The position numbers and the translations under genes were made by a program. This document shows positions 9,113 through 18,564 of a DNA stretch of 64,000 nt, piece by piece. Under the pieces are notes generated by a model. The model was not told the DNA's origin, did no database searches, and saw only the letters and a list, made by a program, of their open reading frames with translations. The DNA is taken from the NCBI GenBank assembly GCA_001695595.3, contig MBPM02000018.1:1-64000 (forward strand). Direction: 5' to 3'. This stretch comes from Plasmopara viticola (Eukaryota; Oomycota; Peronosporomycetes; Peronosporales; Peronosporaceae). Positions within the stretch are counted from its first letter, which is position 1; each line of letters opens with the position of its first letter.

Positions 9113-10867
9113 AATTCCATTATCCGAGCAAAACTTGGCCATTTTCGTGGATGCATACTCGCCACCGTTGTCACTGCGAAGAGATTTTACGCGTTTGCCG
9201 GTCTGCTTTTCTGCGAATGCCACAAAATTGGCGAACTTGTCCACGACTTCTGACTTGCTCTTGATCAGATAGACGACGCAATATCTTGACTTGTCGTCGA
9301 TGAACGTCACGAAGTAGCGCTTGCCGCTAAACGTTGGAGACTTCATGGGACCGCACACATCGCTGTGTATAACCTCTAAAAGCTCATTTGCTCGATCCGT
9401 CGACATCGATTGGAACCGTACACGAGTCTGCTTACCCAGTGCACAGCCATCACAAATCTTCCACTTGTTCACAGACGTAATCTCGATTCCAGTGGCGAGA
9501 TTCTTCCTCACGATTGCGTTCAGCCCGTCGTGACCAATATGACCAAGTCGAACATACCACAAATATGAAGTGTCCTCGTTGCTTGTCAAAGTCTTGACCG
9601 TATTTGCTTCTTCACGAGCAACCGGAGTCATGTGCAGCCGAAATAATCCTTTTCCTTCGCGCGCACCGATTTTCCACTTGACACCTTTTGTTTCGGCAAA
9701 GCATCCCTCCTTGTCGAAAACAACAGGCCCGACGTCCTTGTTAAAGCGACCAACTGAAAACAAATTTCTCGACATCTTGGGAATGTGCCACACATTTGTC
9801 AACACACCCTTCTTACTTCCGTGCGACGTCATCATAGCCATCACAATGTCACCGCTGCCAATAGCTTGTACGACGCCGTCGTCTGCCAGATGTACGTCGA
9901 TAGGGGGAAAAGTCTTGTAGCTCCTCATGAACTTCTTGGAACTTGTCATATGCTGAGTCGCCCCCGAATCGACCAGCCAGACGTCATTCGGCTTGACAGA
10001 GCCACTGCTACCGCCAACCGAGAAAAGATAGTCACCAGAATCTTCAATCTGCGCGACGTTTTCCCGCTGCGATCGATATCGCTCAGCATCATTCTGGACT
10101 CGCGAGGGGCAATCTGCGATCCAGTGTCCTCGTTTGCCGCAACTATGGCACGCACCAGTCTTCTTCACCGGTCGTCCTTTGCGCTTCGCATCCTTCATCA
10201 TGAACGCTTGGCCAGACGCAGCTCCATCGCCGCCCTGCTCCTTGCGCTTCATAACCTCATGGAGAAGTCGAGACGTCACCAGCTCCCAGGTCAAAGTGTC
10301 TGCACGAGATTCCAACGCAGTAATGAGATACTGGTACGAGTCATTAAGACTCCCAAGAAGCGTGATAACCAAGTCGTCCTCGCTCACCGGGGCACCTACA
10401 GCATCGAGCTGCTCCGCTAGCGTCTTGAGCTTGTTGATGTGTTCCAGAACATCATCACCTTCTTCCATCATTGTCGTGAAAAACCGTCGACGAAGAAAGA
10501 GCTTGTTTGCGAGGCTCCTCTTCTCAAAGTGTCCTTCCAGTCGCGACCATGCATCATGCGCACCACTTGACGACCGGACCAGTGGCAGTTGCGAGTCTTC
10601 CATCGCAAGACAGATTATCGCTAGCGCTTTCCGAGACTTCCTCTTGTAAGTCGACTGATCCATCGCATTCGTGCAGTGCTCCAGCTTGATCTCACCACTT
10701 GCGACTTCCCACAGGTCCCTCTCCTCCAGCACCATCTGCATCTTGAGCTTCCAGGTGTGAAAGTTGGTGCCGTCGAACTTGTTGATTCGACTTGGCATAG
10801 ACGCGTCCATGGTGGCGAAGGCAGAGTCAGAGAAGGGGGAGGCAGAGTCGGCGGGGCTTGGGCTCAT
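9107..10867 (-). CDS. gag: Gag, protease and integrase (truncated) of element C
   Basis: 586 codons with no stop or frameshift until the A/B LTR. Gag domain about 25-210; CCHC knuckle C240/C243/H248/C253; protease D300-S301-G302 ('WLVDSGATQHMT'); integrase zinc module, then catalytic D503 ('HSDVCGPM') and D566 ('RSDNGGEY'). The Glu is lost with the truncation. The first zinc-finger His is Tyr (Y438 in 'LWYVRLGH'; G and H have 'LWHLRLGH'), which may impair integrase. The initiator ATG lies in the primer site; another in-frame Met is at residue 20. The last two codons are LTR3-derived. Confidence 0.93.
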   Translation of the reverse strand: MSPSPADSASPFSDSAFATMDASMPSRINKFDGTNFHTWKLKMQMVLEERDLWEVASGEIKLEHCTNAMDQSTYKRKSRKALAIICLAMEDSQLPLVRSSSGAHDAWSRLEGHFEKRSLANKLFLRRRFFTTMMEEGDDVLEHINKLKTLAEQLDAVGAPVSEDDLVITLLGSLNDSYQYLITALESRADTLTWELVTSRLLHEVMKRKEQGGDGAASGQAFMMKDAKRKGRPVKKTGACHSCGKRGHWIADCPSRVQNDAERYRSQRENVAQIEDSGDYLFSVGGSSGSVKPNDVWLVDSGATQHMTSSKKFMRSYKTFPPIDVHLADDGVVQAIGSGDIVMAMMTSHGSKKGVLTNVWHIPKMSRNLFSVGRFNKDVGPVVFDKEGCFAETKGVKWKIGAREGKGLFRLHMTPVAREEANTVKTLTSNEDTSYLWYVRLGHIGHDGLNAIVRKNLATGIEITSVNKWKICDGCALGKQTRVRFQSMSTDRANELLEVIHSDVCGPMKSPTFSGKRYFVTFIDDKSRYCVVYLIKSKSEVVDKFANFVAFAEKQTGKRVKSLRSDNGGEYASTKMAKFCSDNGIY

Positions 10868-10871
10868 AACC
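10860..10871 (-). promoter_or_regulatory. Primer binding site of element C
   Basis: The same GGTTATGAGCCC as the A, E, F and J families, although the LTR and pol of this lineage are quite different. Confidence 0.85.
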
Positions 10872-11159
10872 TGTTGAAAAGGTCGAAGTGAGCACTAGTT
10901 GGCAAAATGCAAAGTGAATATATTTAATGGTCCTTAGTTCGCAACTACATGCTACCTCTAAGCCAATGATTTATCTAAGCCAATCAGAACAACTCACCAT
11001 CCGGGCGCAATCATCTTCCCATCCCGCAAATCCCGAAACCGATCATTTGCCCATCTTGAACCCGCTCCCTCAGTCAGTCATCAACTGATTGCAGATACCA
11101 ATACTTACCGATATGTAGTCGCTGGTCGAGGCGTATCATCACCAGCATCTTCGACAACA
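10872..11159 (-). repeat. LTR4, 5' LTR of element C
   Basis: 288 bp, TGTTGAAAAGG...TCGACAACA on the plus strand. It has only one copy of the 21-bp 'accagcatcttcgacaac' repeat at its 3' end, whereas LTR9-LTR11 have two or three, so it is shorter. Confidence 0.92.
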
Positions 11160-11622
11160 TTTACATGGCGCAACCGGATGGATATGTCAACGACGTATAC
11201 CCAAACTACGTCTGTCAGCTAAAGCGCTCCTTTATGGTTTGAAGCAGTCGCCACGGATGTGGAACCAGAGAATTGACGCGTTCATGCTGGAAATACAGTC
11301 TGCGAAGTGTGATGCCGACCATTGCATTTACGTCAAGCGCAATGACGAAGAATTGATCCTCGTGGCACTTTACGTTGATGACCTGGTGCTTGCGTGCAAC
11401 AACGACTTGCTGCTGAAGAGGACTAAGAAAGCACTCAGCGAGCGATTCGAAATGATGGATCTTGGTCGACTCAAGTTCTTTTTGGGCATGGAGATTCATC
11501 AAGAATTTTTGAGTGGTAACGTGTCCATTTGCCAGACAAAATTCGCGAGTGACATCTTGAAAAAGTCTGGAGTGAAAACAGCAATCCCGTCAGGACACCG
11601 CAAGATCCGGGACTCAAGTTGA
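11160..11622 (+). pseudogene. pol: Reverse transcriptase C-terminal half of element D
   Basis: The fragment reads 'YMAQPDGYVNDVYPNYVCQL', then a one-base deletion near 11232, and resumes with 'KQSPRMWNQRIDAF', the catalytic 'LYVDDLVLA', and 'ALSERFEMMDLGRLKFFLGM' (open 11239-11622). A second frame disruption near 11575 separates it from RNase H. The N-terminal half is missing because of the C insertion. Confidence 0.85.
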
Positions 11623-11632
11623 CCAAGGCCAT

Positions 11633-12433
11633 GTGCGAAGGGGGTGTTGTCATGAAGAGACGATGGCAAAAGTCCCTTATCGAAATGCCGTTGGTTGCCT
11701 CATGTACTTGATGGTCGGGACTCGGCCGGACCTAGCAGCCTCAGTGGGAGTACTCAGCCAATTTGCCTCGGGACCCATGTCCAACTCACTGGCAGGCACT
11801 CAAAAGGGTCTTCCAATACATTCAAGGAACAAAGACGCACGGCATTACATTTCAAGCTCAAGACCAAGAAGACTTCGAGGCTATTCCGATGCAGATTGGG
11901 CAGGCGATTTGGAAACCCGAAGAAGCACAAGCGGTTATGCGTTCATGATGAATGGAGGTTGCATCAGCTGGAGAAGCAAGAAACAACGGACAGTGGCACT
12001 TTCTTCTACAGAAGCAGAGTACATGGCTTTGACAGAAGCAGCTCAAGAGGCAACTTGGTTAAAAACCTTTCTGTGCGAACTTGGTGAACTATCAAGAGGT
12101 CAAGCGATCAAGATCTACGAGGACAATCAAGGTTCCATCGCTTTGGCTAAGAATCCAGAGTTTCACAAGCGCACCAAGCATATCGACATTCGGTACCACT
12201 TCGTGCGGGAGAAAGTAGAAGACGGTCAAGTCATGCTGCAGTATTGTTCGACGCACGACATGCTCGCTGACATCATGACCAAGCCAATAACTGCGGCCCA
12301 ATTTCAATATCTTCGGAACAAATTGGGCATCAAGTCTCCAAGCGCTGACGAGTCGAGTGGGAGTGTTGAGGATACGACTCTTGTCGAAGATGTTGGCGGA
12401 CAAACGCCTCGACCAGCGGCTATATATCGGTAA
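11633..12433 (+). CDS. pol: RNase H of element D
   Basis: 266 codons. '[23 protein letters not shown]' is followed by about 40 residues out of frame (two compensating indels near 11770 and 11875). The RNase H motifs '[10 protein letters not shown]', '[10 protein letters not shown]', '[14 protein letters not shown]' and '[14 protein letters not shown]' follow. The C-terminus (...PRPAAIYR) is encoded inside the LTR, which starts at 12364. The glutamine codon after EDN is intact here but is a stop in G and H. Confidence 0.88.
   Translation: MRRGCCHEETMAKVPYRNAVGCLMYLMVGTRPDLAASVGVLSQFASGPMSNSLAGTQKGLPIHSRNKDARHYISSSRPRRLRGYSDADWAGDLETRRSTSGYAFMMNGGCISWRSKKQRTVALSSTEAEYMALTEAAQEATWLKTFLCELGELSRGQAIKIYEDNQGSIALAKNPEFHKRTKHIDIRYHFVREKVEDGQVMLQYCSTHDMLADIMTKPITAAQFQYLRNKLGIKSPSADESSGSVEDTTLVEDVGGQTPRPAAIYR
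12355..12363 (+). promoter_or_regulatory. Polypurine tract of element D
   Basis: GAGTGGGAG immediately before the LTR start TGTTG. It lies inside the pol reading frame (SSGS). Confidence 0.72.
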
Positions 12434-12677
12434 GTACGGGTATCTGCAATCAATTGATCACTGACTGATGTAGCCGGTTCAAGATGGGCAAAAGATCGAT
12501 TTCAGGATGGGAAGATGATTGCGCCCGGATGGGAAGATGATTGCGCCCGGATGGTGAGTTGTTCTGATTGGCTTAGATAAATCATTGGCTTAGAGATAGC
12601 ATGTAGTTGCGAACTAAGGACCTTTTAAATAAATTCACTTTGCATTTTACCAACTAGTGCACACTCGAGCTTCTTCA
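12364..12677 (+). repeat. LTR5, 3' LTR of element D
   Basis: TGTTGAGG...CTTCTTCA, 314 bp. Its 5' 70 bp code for the end of pol. It carries two tandem copies of the 22-bp 'gggaagatgattgcgccc' motif (about 12509-12552), two 'attggcttag' repeats, and a candidate AATAAA. Its end matches the start of the S LTR in reverse complement. Confidence 0.88.
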
Positions 12678-14189
12678 ATGATCAGGAAATATCTGCTGCC
12701 ACCAAGCGACTCGTGCTCCATTGGACCGCAATTGTCGAAGTGTAGAAACTCAAACGGGGCATATTTAGGCTTGTCGGATTGCTCGGAAATGGTTTCTGGA
12801 CCATCTTTCCTTGCTGGCATCCTCGGCACAGACCAGATGACTTAGAGGGTGGCTCAGCGTCCTTGATCATGTTGCTGTCGATCATTTTGCGAAGGACATC
12901 AACCGGAGCATGACCCAAGCGAGCATGCAAGTCCACACCGCTACCTTGCACGACTGTATTGGCACAGCGCTGTGGCGTTCGAATCCAGTAGAGTCCGTTG
13001 ATAAGATCCGCAGTGGCAACAACTTGTTTTGACTTCTTGCGAGCAACGTGCATCTTGAACCCGTCAAACACAACCTGGAACTGGCCACTTTTGTTAATTT
13101 GCGGAATCGATAGCAGATTCTTGCTCATGCTTGGTACGTATAGCGCATTTTTAATCTCGATTTCACGTTCGTTGCCGTTGGGAAGTACCACCCATTCGAT
13201 GATGGTCCCTACGCCCTTGATTTCAGTCTTGTTACCGTTGGCAACAGACAATTCGCGCGAACTTGGTCTTGTCGTTGCATATGTGATGCGTGGCACCACT
13301 GTCAATGGCCCAGAGTCCCGGTGCGTTGCTATTCGATGACATGCCGCATTCCAGCGAGACTGCAAAGGCAACTCGATCGTCATAGTCGTTGTAGTCGTTG
13401 CGCCACTGGACATTGTTGGCCACGCGTCCACGGTTGTTGCCGCCGCGCTTAGAGCCCCGATTCTCGTCCTTCTGCTTGGTCCAACACCGCTCAGCCGAGT
13501 GCCCCAATTTTCCGCAGTACGTGCACTGGCGAGGCTCTCGATCAGTGCTGAATGCACGTGCCGTGTCTTCAGTCTTGATCGCCAGAGCCTTCTCGCCTGC
13601 CGCTTGATATGCTCGTTCGTGAGCACCTTGACGACGTCTTGCGTTTTCAGCTCCGCAGTGCTCATCTCCAAGTTTAAAACCACGTTCTCGTAGCTCTTGG
13701 GGAGACTGCGCAGCAAGCAGATTGCCACGTCTTCGTCCTCCATCTTGGCGCCGATGCCGCTGAGTTTGGCGCTGATGTTGAGGATCTCATTGCAATGTTG
13801 TAGCACATTGCCGCCTTCCGACATCTCCATGCTGAAGAGCTGTCGCTTGAGATAGATGCGACCAGCCTTTTGAGATCCACCGTAAAGTGTCTTCACACGC
13901 GTCCATGCGACCCATGCTTCCTCGCAGTCATCCACGACGTGATGGTAGTCCGCGTCCATGTGGAGCAGCATGAGTCCGAAGGCGATATGTTAAACTTGAC
14001 ATACTCATCCTCGGCACGAGAGTCGGTGAAGGAAGGAGTCGTCTGGCGATTCACCACATGCCACGTTGACTTGGTCAGGAACACGCCACGCATGTAGCGG
14101 CTCCACGTCACGTAGTTGTCTCCGTTGAATTTGTCGATGGAGACTTTGGTGGAGACGTCTTGCGCAGTGGACATGGTACTTGGGCTCAT
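12678..14189 (-). pseudogene. gag: Gag, protease and integrase N-terminus of F1
   Basis: Gag begins [10 protein letters not shown] at 14189. A one-base deletion near 13990 and another near 13604 break Gag; the middle part is open as '[19 protein letters not shown]'. The knuckle 'HSAERC' and '[12 protein letters not shown]' are readable in 13232-13507. A deletion near 13258, shared with F2 and F3, shifts the frame after the protease DSG. Integrase 'HARLGH' and '[14 protein letters not shown]' follow, and it stops at the D insertion. 'HARLGH' replaces 'HARMGH' of F2/F3, keeping both His. Confidence 0.88.
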
Positions 14190-14193
14190 AACC
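14182..14193 (-). promoter_or_regulatory. Primer binding site of F1
   Basis: GGTTATGAGCCC, overlapping the gag ATG (14187-14189). Confidence 0.83.
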
Positions 14194-14516
14194 TGTTGGA
14201 ATTTTGAAGTGGAGGAGAGGAGGAGCGAAGCTTGCGGTGAGCGAAGAGCGAAGAAGGCACTTGCGGTGTTGAATGAAGATTCGAAAGTGAGTTTATTAAT
14301 TTGGTCCTTAGTTCACAACTCCTTGCTACATCTAAGCCATTCATTTATCTAAGCCAATCAGAAGAACTTACCATCCGGGCGCAATCATCTTGAGGGCGCC
14401 TGTCCATATGTCTATTCATGACGTCATCGTTGTTTGCTTGAAACGTCGGACAGCCGCTCGTATTGGACAGCCTTGGAAACCGGAATAAAACTGAGGGAAA
14501 CCGGTTACCTTTAATA
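14194..14516 (-). repeat. LTR6, shared by F1 and F2
   Basis: 323 bp, TGTTGGAATTTTG...CTTTAATA. Related to the A/B LTR in its middle and end. It contains one 22-bp 'gggcgcaatcatctt' motif where LTR8 has two. Unlike LTR7 and LTR8 it keeps the AATAAA candidate (gagtttattaat on the plus strand). Confidence 0.92.
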
Positions 14517-14528
14517 CTCCCCCTCAAT
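14517..14528 (-). promoter_or_regulatory. Polypurine tract of F2
   Basis: ATTGAGGGGGAG next to LTR6; the pol stop TGA (14524-14526) is inside it. Confidence 0.78.
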
Positions 14529-14736
14529 ACGAGCACGCGTGAATTTCGAGAGCCCTCATCATGTCGGCATGGCGTGGTCCTGGAAGTGCCTTCGTCATGA
14601 TGTCTGCCAACATGACGGCTGTCTCGCAGTACTCCAGCTTGAATTCACCGCGTTCGACTTCATCGCGGATGTGATGGTACTTGATGTCGATGTGCTTGAT
14701 TGTCTTCGAATATCTTGAATTCCGGCGTGGTCTCAT
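14524..14736 (-). pseudogene. pol: RNase H C-terminus of F2
   Basis: '[19 protein letters not shown]' to '...HACSY'. The preceding '[16 protein letters not shown]' block is deleted and the join is out of frame with the RNase H core. Confidence 0.82.
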
Positions 14737-15751
14737 TAGCAGCCGTCAGAATCTCGTACAGAAAATGATGGATCCACTTGCCTTCTTGTATAGCTAGACT
14801 CAAAGCGATGTACTCCGCTTCGCTGGTAGAAAGCGATACGCTTGATTGCTTCTTGCTTTCCCAACTGATGGGTGCTCCCATCAATATGAATGCGTAGCCT
14901 GAAGTCGACTTGCGGTCGGAGTGGTCGCCTGCCCAGTCTGCGTTTGAGTATGCGCGAAAGTCAACCTTGCTCCCGGGCCTAAAACAGAGTCCATGCGACT
15001 TGGTTCCTTGTAGGTAGCGAAGAATTCTCTTGACTGCAGTCCAATGCTCATCTTGAGGGTTTTCCATAAACCGCGACGCATATCCGACGGCAAAAGCGAT
15101 GTCAGGGCGAGTCGCTATCATTAGATGCATCAGTGCACCGGCTGCTTCACAAAACGGAACATTTGTTGCTGTCGACTTGTCACTTGGAAAAAGTCGAGTA
15201 CTTGGGTCCGCCGGGCTCACAACGGGCTTGCTGTCGTGCATGCCGAAGCGCTTGAGAATGTCTTCGATGTAGCGTCGCTGGCACACTGTTACACTTCCGT
15301 CAGGGTTCTTTAACAGTTCCATACCCAGGACGAAGACGCATTCACCGCTGTCCGTCATCTCGAAGCGCGTCTTCAAGTCATTCTTGGTACGCGCGATAAG
15401 GTCGGTCGAGCTTCCTGTGACGAGTACATCGTCGACGTAAACCAGAAGCAGTACGCAGTGGACACCCACAATCTTAATGTATAGACAGGGATCATAGGCT
15501 GAAACTTGAAAGCCGATGGAGCACACGAATCCGTCGAAGGTCTCGTTACAAACTCGCGAGGCGTGCTTGAGTCCATAAATCGCCTTAATCAGCTCGAGAC
15601 AGTCGCAATTGTCATCGAGCTCAACCCCTTCCGGCGTCGCGCACAACACTTGCTCCTTCATGACGCCGTACAAGAATGCTGTCACCACATCCAGTTGGTC
15701 AAGAGGCCAGTCGAAGTACCTGGCGATCGCTATGACCATTCGCAAGGTCAC
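14660..15751 (-). CDS. pol: Reverse transcriptase and RNase H of F2
   Basis: 363 codons starting mid-RT at '[32 protein letters not shown]'. The RT has catalytic 'YVDDVLVTG', then 'GALMHLMIATRPDIAFAVGYASRF'. RNase H follows with 'YSNADWAGD', in which the first Asp of the usual SDADWAG is Asn, plus '[10 protein letters not shown]' and 'FEDNQ'. The frame then runs into the 46-bp deletion. The D-to-N change is shared with F3 and removes a metal-binding position of RNase H. Confidence 0.88.
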   Translation of the reverse strand: MTLRMVIAIARYFDWPLDQLDVVTAFLYGVMKEQVLCATPEGVELDDNCDCLELIKAIYGLKHASRVCNETFDGFVCSIGFQVSAYDPCLYIKIVGVHCVLLLVYVDDVLVTGSSTDLIARTKNDLKTRFEMTDSGECVFVLGMELLKNPDGSVTVCQRRYIEDILKRFGMHDSKPVVSPADPSTRLFPSDKSTATNVPFCEAAGALMHLMIATRPDIAFAVGYASRFMENPQDEHWTAVKRILRYLQGTKSHGLCFRPGSKVDFRAYSNADWAGDHSDRKSTSGYAFILMGAPISWESKKQSSVSLSTSEAEYIALSLAIQEGKWIHHFLYEILTAANETTPEFKIFEDNQAHRHQVPSHPR

Positions 15752-16650
15752 ATACTTGATAACAGGCGAAAACGTCTCCGTGTAGTCGATGCCGTGGTTT
15801 GCTTGAACCCTTTTGCAACGAGGCGCGCTTTATACTTCTCAATCAATCCATCAGCTCTCCGCTTGATCTTGAATACCCATTTGGTGCCAATGGCGCGTTG
15901 TCCAATCGGAAGTTTCGCCGCTCGAAATACACCACGAAGTCGCATCGACTCCAGCTCTCTTTGAATGGCTTTGCGCCAGTGCACCTGTTCCGGTCCATTA
16001 ACTGCGTCTTGATACGTCGTTGGCTCGGAAAGGTCAGTAATTTCCACAGCGTTGGCGCTTGCTCGCCATGATTCATCCGCTGGAGACGTGCCATCTTCGT
16101 GAACTTGGTTGTCCTTTTCTTCTTCATCCGCCGTAGTGGGCACGCCTGGTCGGCGTTTAACTTGAGACTGGACGGGATATTCGGGGGCACTTATTTCTTC
16201 CAAACCAGCGTGATGTAACATGCTGCGACCGATCGTGACGATAGTCCGGTTGGCTCGCTCTGCAGTGCCGTTTGTCTGGTGCGCGTAGCGGACCGTGGGC
16301 TGCACCTCGATAGCATGATCGTCGTAGAAGTTCAATAGGGAGTTGGTTGCAAACTCCTTGGCCCCGTCAAGACGCACAAACTTGACCTTGGCATTGAACT
16401 GTTTCTCAACCTTGAGAATGTACTTGTGCAGACAGTCTTCACTTTCCGACTTGGCGCGCAAACAGAATCCAGCCATACACCCACTTGCCTCGTCCGTGAT
16501 GATCAGCAAATATCTGCTGCCACCAAGCGACTCGTGCTCCATTGGACCGCAATTGCCGAAGTGTAGAAACTCAAACGGGGCATACTTAGGCTTATCGGAT
16601 TGCTCGGAAATGGTTTCTGGACCATCTTTCCTTGCTGGCATCCTCGGCAC
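15748..16650 (-). CDS. pol: Integrase core and RT N-terminus of F2 with large internal deletion
   Basis: '[22 protein letters not shown]': the first catalytic Asp is Gly (HFGNCG versus HFDNCG in F1 and J). Next come '[12 protein letters not shown]' (second Asp) and '[11 protein letters not shown]' (Glu). After 'GRSMLHHAG' the sequence jumps straight to '[10 protein letters not shown]' in the linker, deleting the integrase C-terminus. RT begins '[12 protein letters not shown]'. A frameshift near 15795 follows KGFKQ. This integrase cannot be active. Confidence 0.87.
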   Translation of the reverse strand: MPRMPARKDGPETISEQSDKPKYAPFEFLHFGNCGPMEHESLGGSRYLLIITDEASGCMAGFCLRAKSESEDCLHKYILKVEKQFNAKVKFVRLDGAKEFATNSLLNFYDDHAIEVQPTVRYAHQTNGTAERANRTIVTIGRSMLHHAGLEEISAPEYPVQSQVKRRPGVPTTADEEEKDNQVHEDGTSPADESWRASANAVEITDLSEPTTYQDAVNGPEQVHWRKAIQRELESMRLRGVFRAAKLPIGQRAIGTKWVFKIKRRADGLIEKYKARLVAKGFKQTTASTTRRRFRLLSSM

Positions 16651-17378
16651 AGACCAGATGACTTAGAGGGTGGCTCAGCGTCCTTGATCATGTTGCTGTC
16701 GATCATTTTGCGAAGGACATCAACCGGAGCATGACCCATGCGAGCATGCAAGTCCACACCGCTACCTTGCACGACTGTATTGGCACAGCGCTGTGGCGTT
16801 CGAAGCCAGTAGAGTCCGTTGATAAGATCCGCAGTCGCAACAACTTGTTTTGACTTCTTGCGAGCAACGTGCATCTTGAACCCGTCAAACACAACCTGGA
16901 ACTGGCCACTTTTGTTAATTTGCGGAATCGATAGCAGATTCTTGCTCATGCTTGGTACGTATAGCGCATCTTTAATCTCGATTTCACGTTCGTTGCCGTT
17001 GGGAAGTACCACCCATTCGATGATGGTCCCTACGCCCTTGATTTCAGTCTTGTTACCGTTGGCAACAGACAATTCGCGCGAACTTGGTCTTGTCGTTGCA
17101 TATGTGATGCGTGGCACCACTGTCAATGGCCCAGAGTCCCGGTGCGTTGCTATTCGATGACATGCCGCATTCCAGCTAGACTGCAAAGGCAACTCGATCG
17201 TCATAGTCGTTGTAGTCGTTGCGCCACTGGACATTGTTGGCCACGCGTCCACGGTTGTTGCCGCCGCGCTTAGAGCCCCGATTCTCGTCCTTCTGCTTGG
17301 TCCAACACCGCTCAGCCGAGTGCCCCAATTTTCCGCAGTACGTGCACTGGCGAGGCTCTCGATCAGTGCTGAATGCAC
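16503..17378 (-). pseudogene. pol: Protease C-terminal segment and integrase zinc module of F2
   Basis: In-frame coding runs from '[20 protein letters not shown]' through '[24 protein letters not shown]', '[16 protein letters not shown]' and '[17 protein letters not shown]'. Residues before about 95 and after PFPSN are out of frame. The upstream frameshift is shared by F1-F3; the downstream one is shared by F2 and F3. Confidence 0.83.
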
Positions 17379-18012
17379 GTGCCGTGTCTTCAGTCTTGAT
17401 CGCCAGAGTCTTCTCGCCTTGCCGCTTGATATGCTCGTTCGTGAGCACCTTGACGACGTCTTGCGTTTTCAGCTCCGCAGTGCTCATCTCCAAGTTTAAA
17501 ACCACGTTCTCGTAGCTCTTGGGGAGACTGCGCAGCAAGCAGATTGCCACGTCTTCGTCCTCCATCTTGGCGCCGATGCCGCTGAGTTTGGCGCTGATGT
17601 TGAGGATCTCATTGCAATGTTGTAGCACATTGCCGCCTTCCGACATCTCCATGCTGAAGAGCTGTCGCTTGAGATAGATGCGACCAGCCTTTTGAGATCC
17701 ACCGTAAAGTGTCTTCACACGCGTCCATGCGACCCATGCTTCCTCGCAGTCATCCACGACGTGATGGTAGTCCGCGTCCATGTGGAGCAGCATGAGTCCG
17801 AAGGCGATATTGTTAAGCTTGACATACTCATCCTTGGCACGAGAGTCGGTGAAGGAAGGAGTCGTCTGGCGATTCACCACTTGCCACGTTGACGTGGTCA
17901 GGAACACGCCACGCATGTAGCGGCTCCACGTCACGTAGTTGTCTCCGTTGAATTTGTCGATGGAGACTTTGGTGGAGACGTCTTGCGCAGTGGACATGGT
18001 ACTTGGGCTCAT
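17176..18012 (-). CDS. gag: Gag of F2
   Basis: 278 codons: [15 protein letters not shown]..., gag domain with '[17 protein letters not shown]', '[20 protein letters not shown]', and CCHC knuckle '[14 protein letters not shown]'. It ends at a nonsense codon (17176-17178) where F1 and F3 have a serine codon before LECGMSS, so Gag is complete but cut from the protease. The primer-site ATG is the first start; a Met at residue 6 is an alternative. Confidence 0.9.
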   Translation of the reverse strand: MSPSTMSTAQDVSTKVSIDKFNGDNYVTWSRYMRGVFLTTSTWQVVNRQTTPSFTDSRAKDEYVKLNNIAFGLMLLHMDADYHHVVDDCEEAWVAWTRVKTLYGGSQKAGRIYLKRQLFSMEMSEGGNVLQHCNEILNISAKLSGIGAKMEDEDVAICLLRSLPKSYENVVLNLEMSTAELKTQDVVKVLTNEHIKRQGEKTLAIKTEDTARAFSTDREPRQCTYCGKLGHSAERCWTKQKDENRGSKRGGNNRGRVANNVQWRNDYNDYDDRVAFAV

Positions 18013-18016
18013 AACC
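18005..18016 (-). promoter_or_regulatory. Primer binding site of F2
   Basis: GGTTATGAGCCC next to LTR7. Confidence 0.83.
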
Positions 18017-18344
18017 TGTTGGAATTTTGGCGTGGAGGAGTGGAGTGGAGGAGCGAAGCTTGCGGTGAGCGAAGAGCGAAGAAGGCACTTGCGGTGTTGA
18101 ATGAAGATTCGAAAGTGAGTTTTTTAATTTGGTCCTTAGTTCACAACTCCTTGCTACATCTAAGCCATTCATTTATCTAAGCCAATCAGAAGAACTTACC
18201 ATCCGGGCGCAATCATCTTGAGGGCGCCTGTCCATATGTCTATTCATGACGTCATCGTTGTTTGCTTGAAACGTCGGACAGCCGCTCGTATTGGACAGCC
18301 TTGGAAACCGGAATAAAACTGAGGGAAACCGGTTACCTTTAATA
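18017..18344 (-). repeat. LTR7, shared by F2 and F3
   Basis: 328 bp. It differs from LTR6 by a few bases near the start (extra 'gtggagtgga') and by 'gagttttttaat' in place of 'gagtttattaat', which removes the AATAAA candidate. Confidence 0.92.
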
Positions 18345-18356
18345 CTCCCCCTCAAT
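18345..18356 (-). promoter_or_regulatory. Polypurine tract of F3
   Basis: ATTGAGGGGGAG abutting LTR7. Confidence 0.78.
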
Positions 18357-18564
18357 ACGAGCACGCGTGAATTTCGAGAGCCCTCATCATGTCGGCATGG
18401 CGTGGTCCTGGAAGTGCCTTCGTCATGATGTCTGCCAACATGACGGCTGTCTCGCAGTACTCCAGCTTGAATTCACCGCGTTCGACTTCATCGCGGATGT
18501 GATGGTACTTGATGTCGATGTGCTTGATTGTCTTCGAATATCTTGAATTCCGGCGTGGTCTCAT
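18352..18564 (-). pseudogene. pol: RNase H C-terminus of F3
   Basis: Same sequence as 14524-14736, again disconnected from the core by the inherited deletion near 18525. Confidence 0.82.

Larger units (their letters stand above)
9113..11159 (-). mobile_element. Ty1/copia element C, 5' half (interrupted by A/B)
   Basis: LTR - primer site - gag - protease - integrase, cut in integrase by the A/B insertion at 9112/9113. Same family as G and H (long Gag N-terminus, 'CHSCGKRGH' knuckle, 'RSDNGGEYAS' integrase). It sits in the RT gene of D: the outer edge of its LTR (11159) is followed by TTTAC, the predicted target duplication. The 3' half should lie left of the window. Confidence 0.93.
11160..12677 (+). 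mobile_element. Ty1/copia element D, 3' half
   Basis: RT - RNase H - polypurine tract - LTR on the plus strand, starting abruptly in RT where C inserted. It is related to the C/G/H lineage but diverged, with its own LTR type resembling the S LTR of the 3.85-kb units. Its right edge (12677/12678) lies in the integrase of F1, with ATGAT as predicted target duplication. Confidence 0.9.
14194..18344 (-). mobile_element. Ty1/copia element F2
   Basis: Flanked by LTR6 and LTR7. The internal region is about 3.5 kb, shorter than A or J because a block covering the integrase C-terminus and part of the linker is deleted near 16197. A further deletion of about 46 bp lies in RNase H near 14697. Both are also in F3. 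Confidence 0.93.

Noticed and set aside
12364..12677. Introns or host promoter between D and F1
   Set aside because: The stretch is fully explained as the 3' LTR of D, with defined ends and the F1 integrase resuming at 12678.
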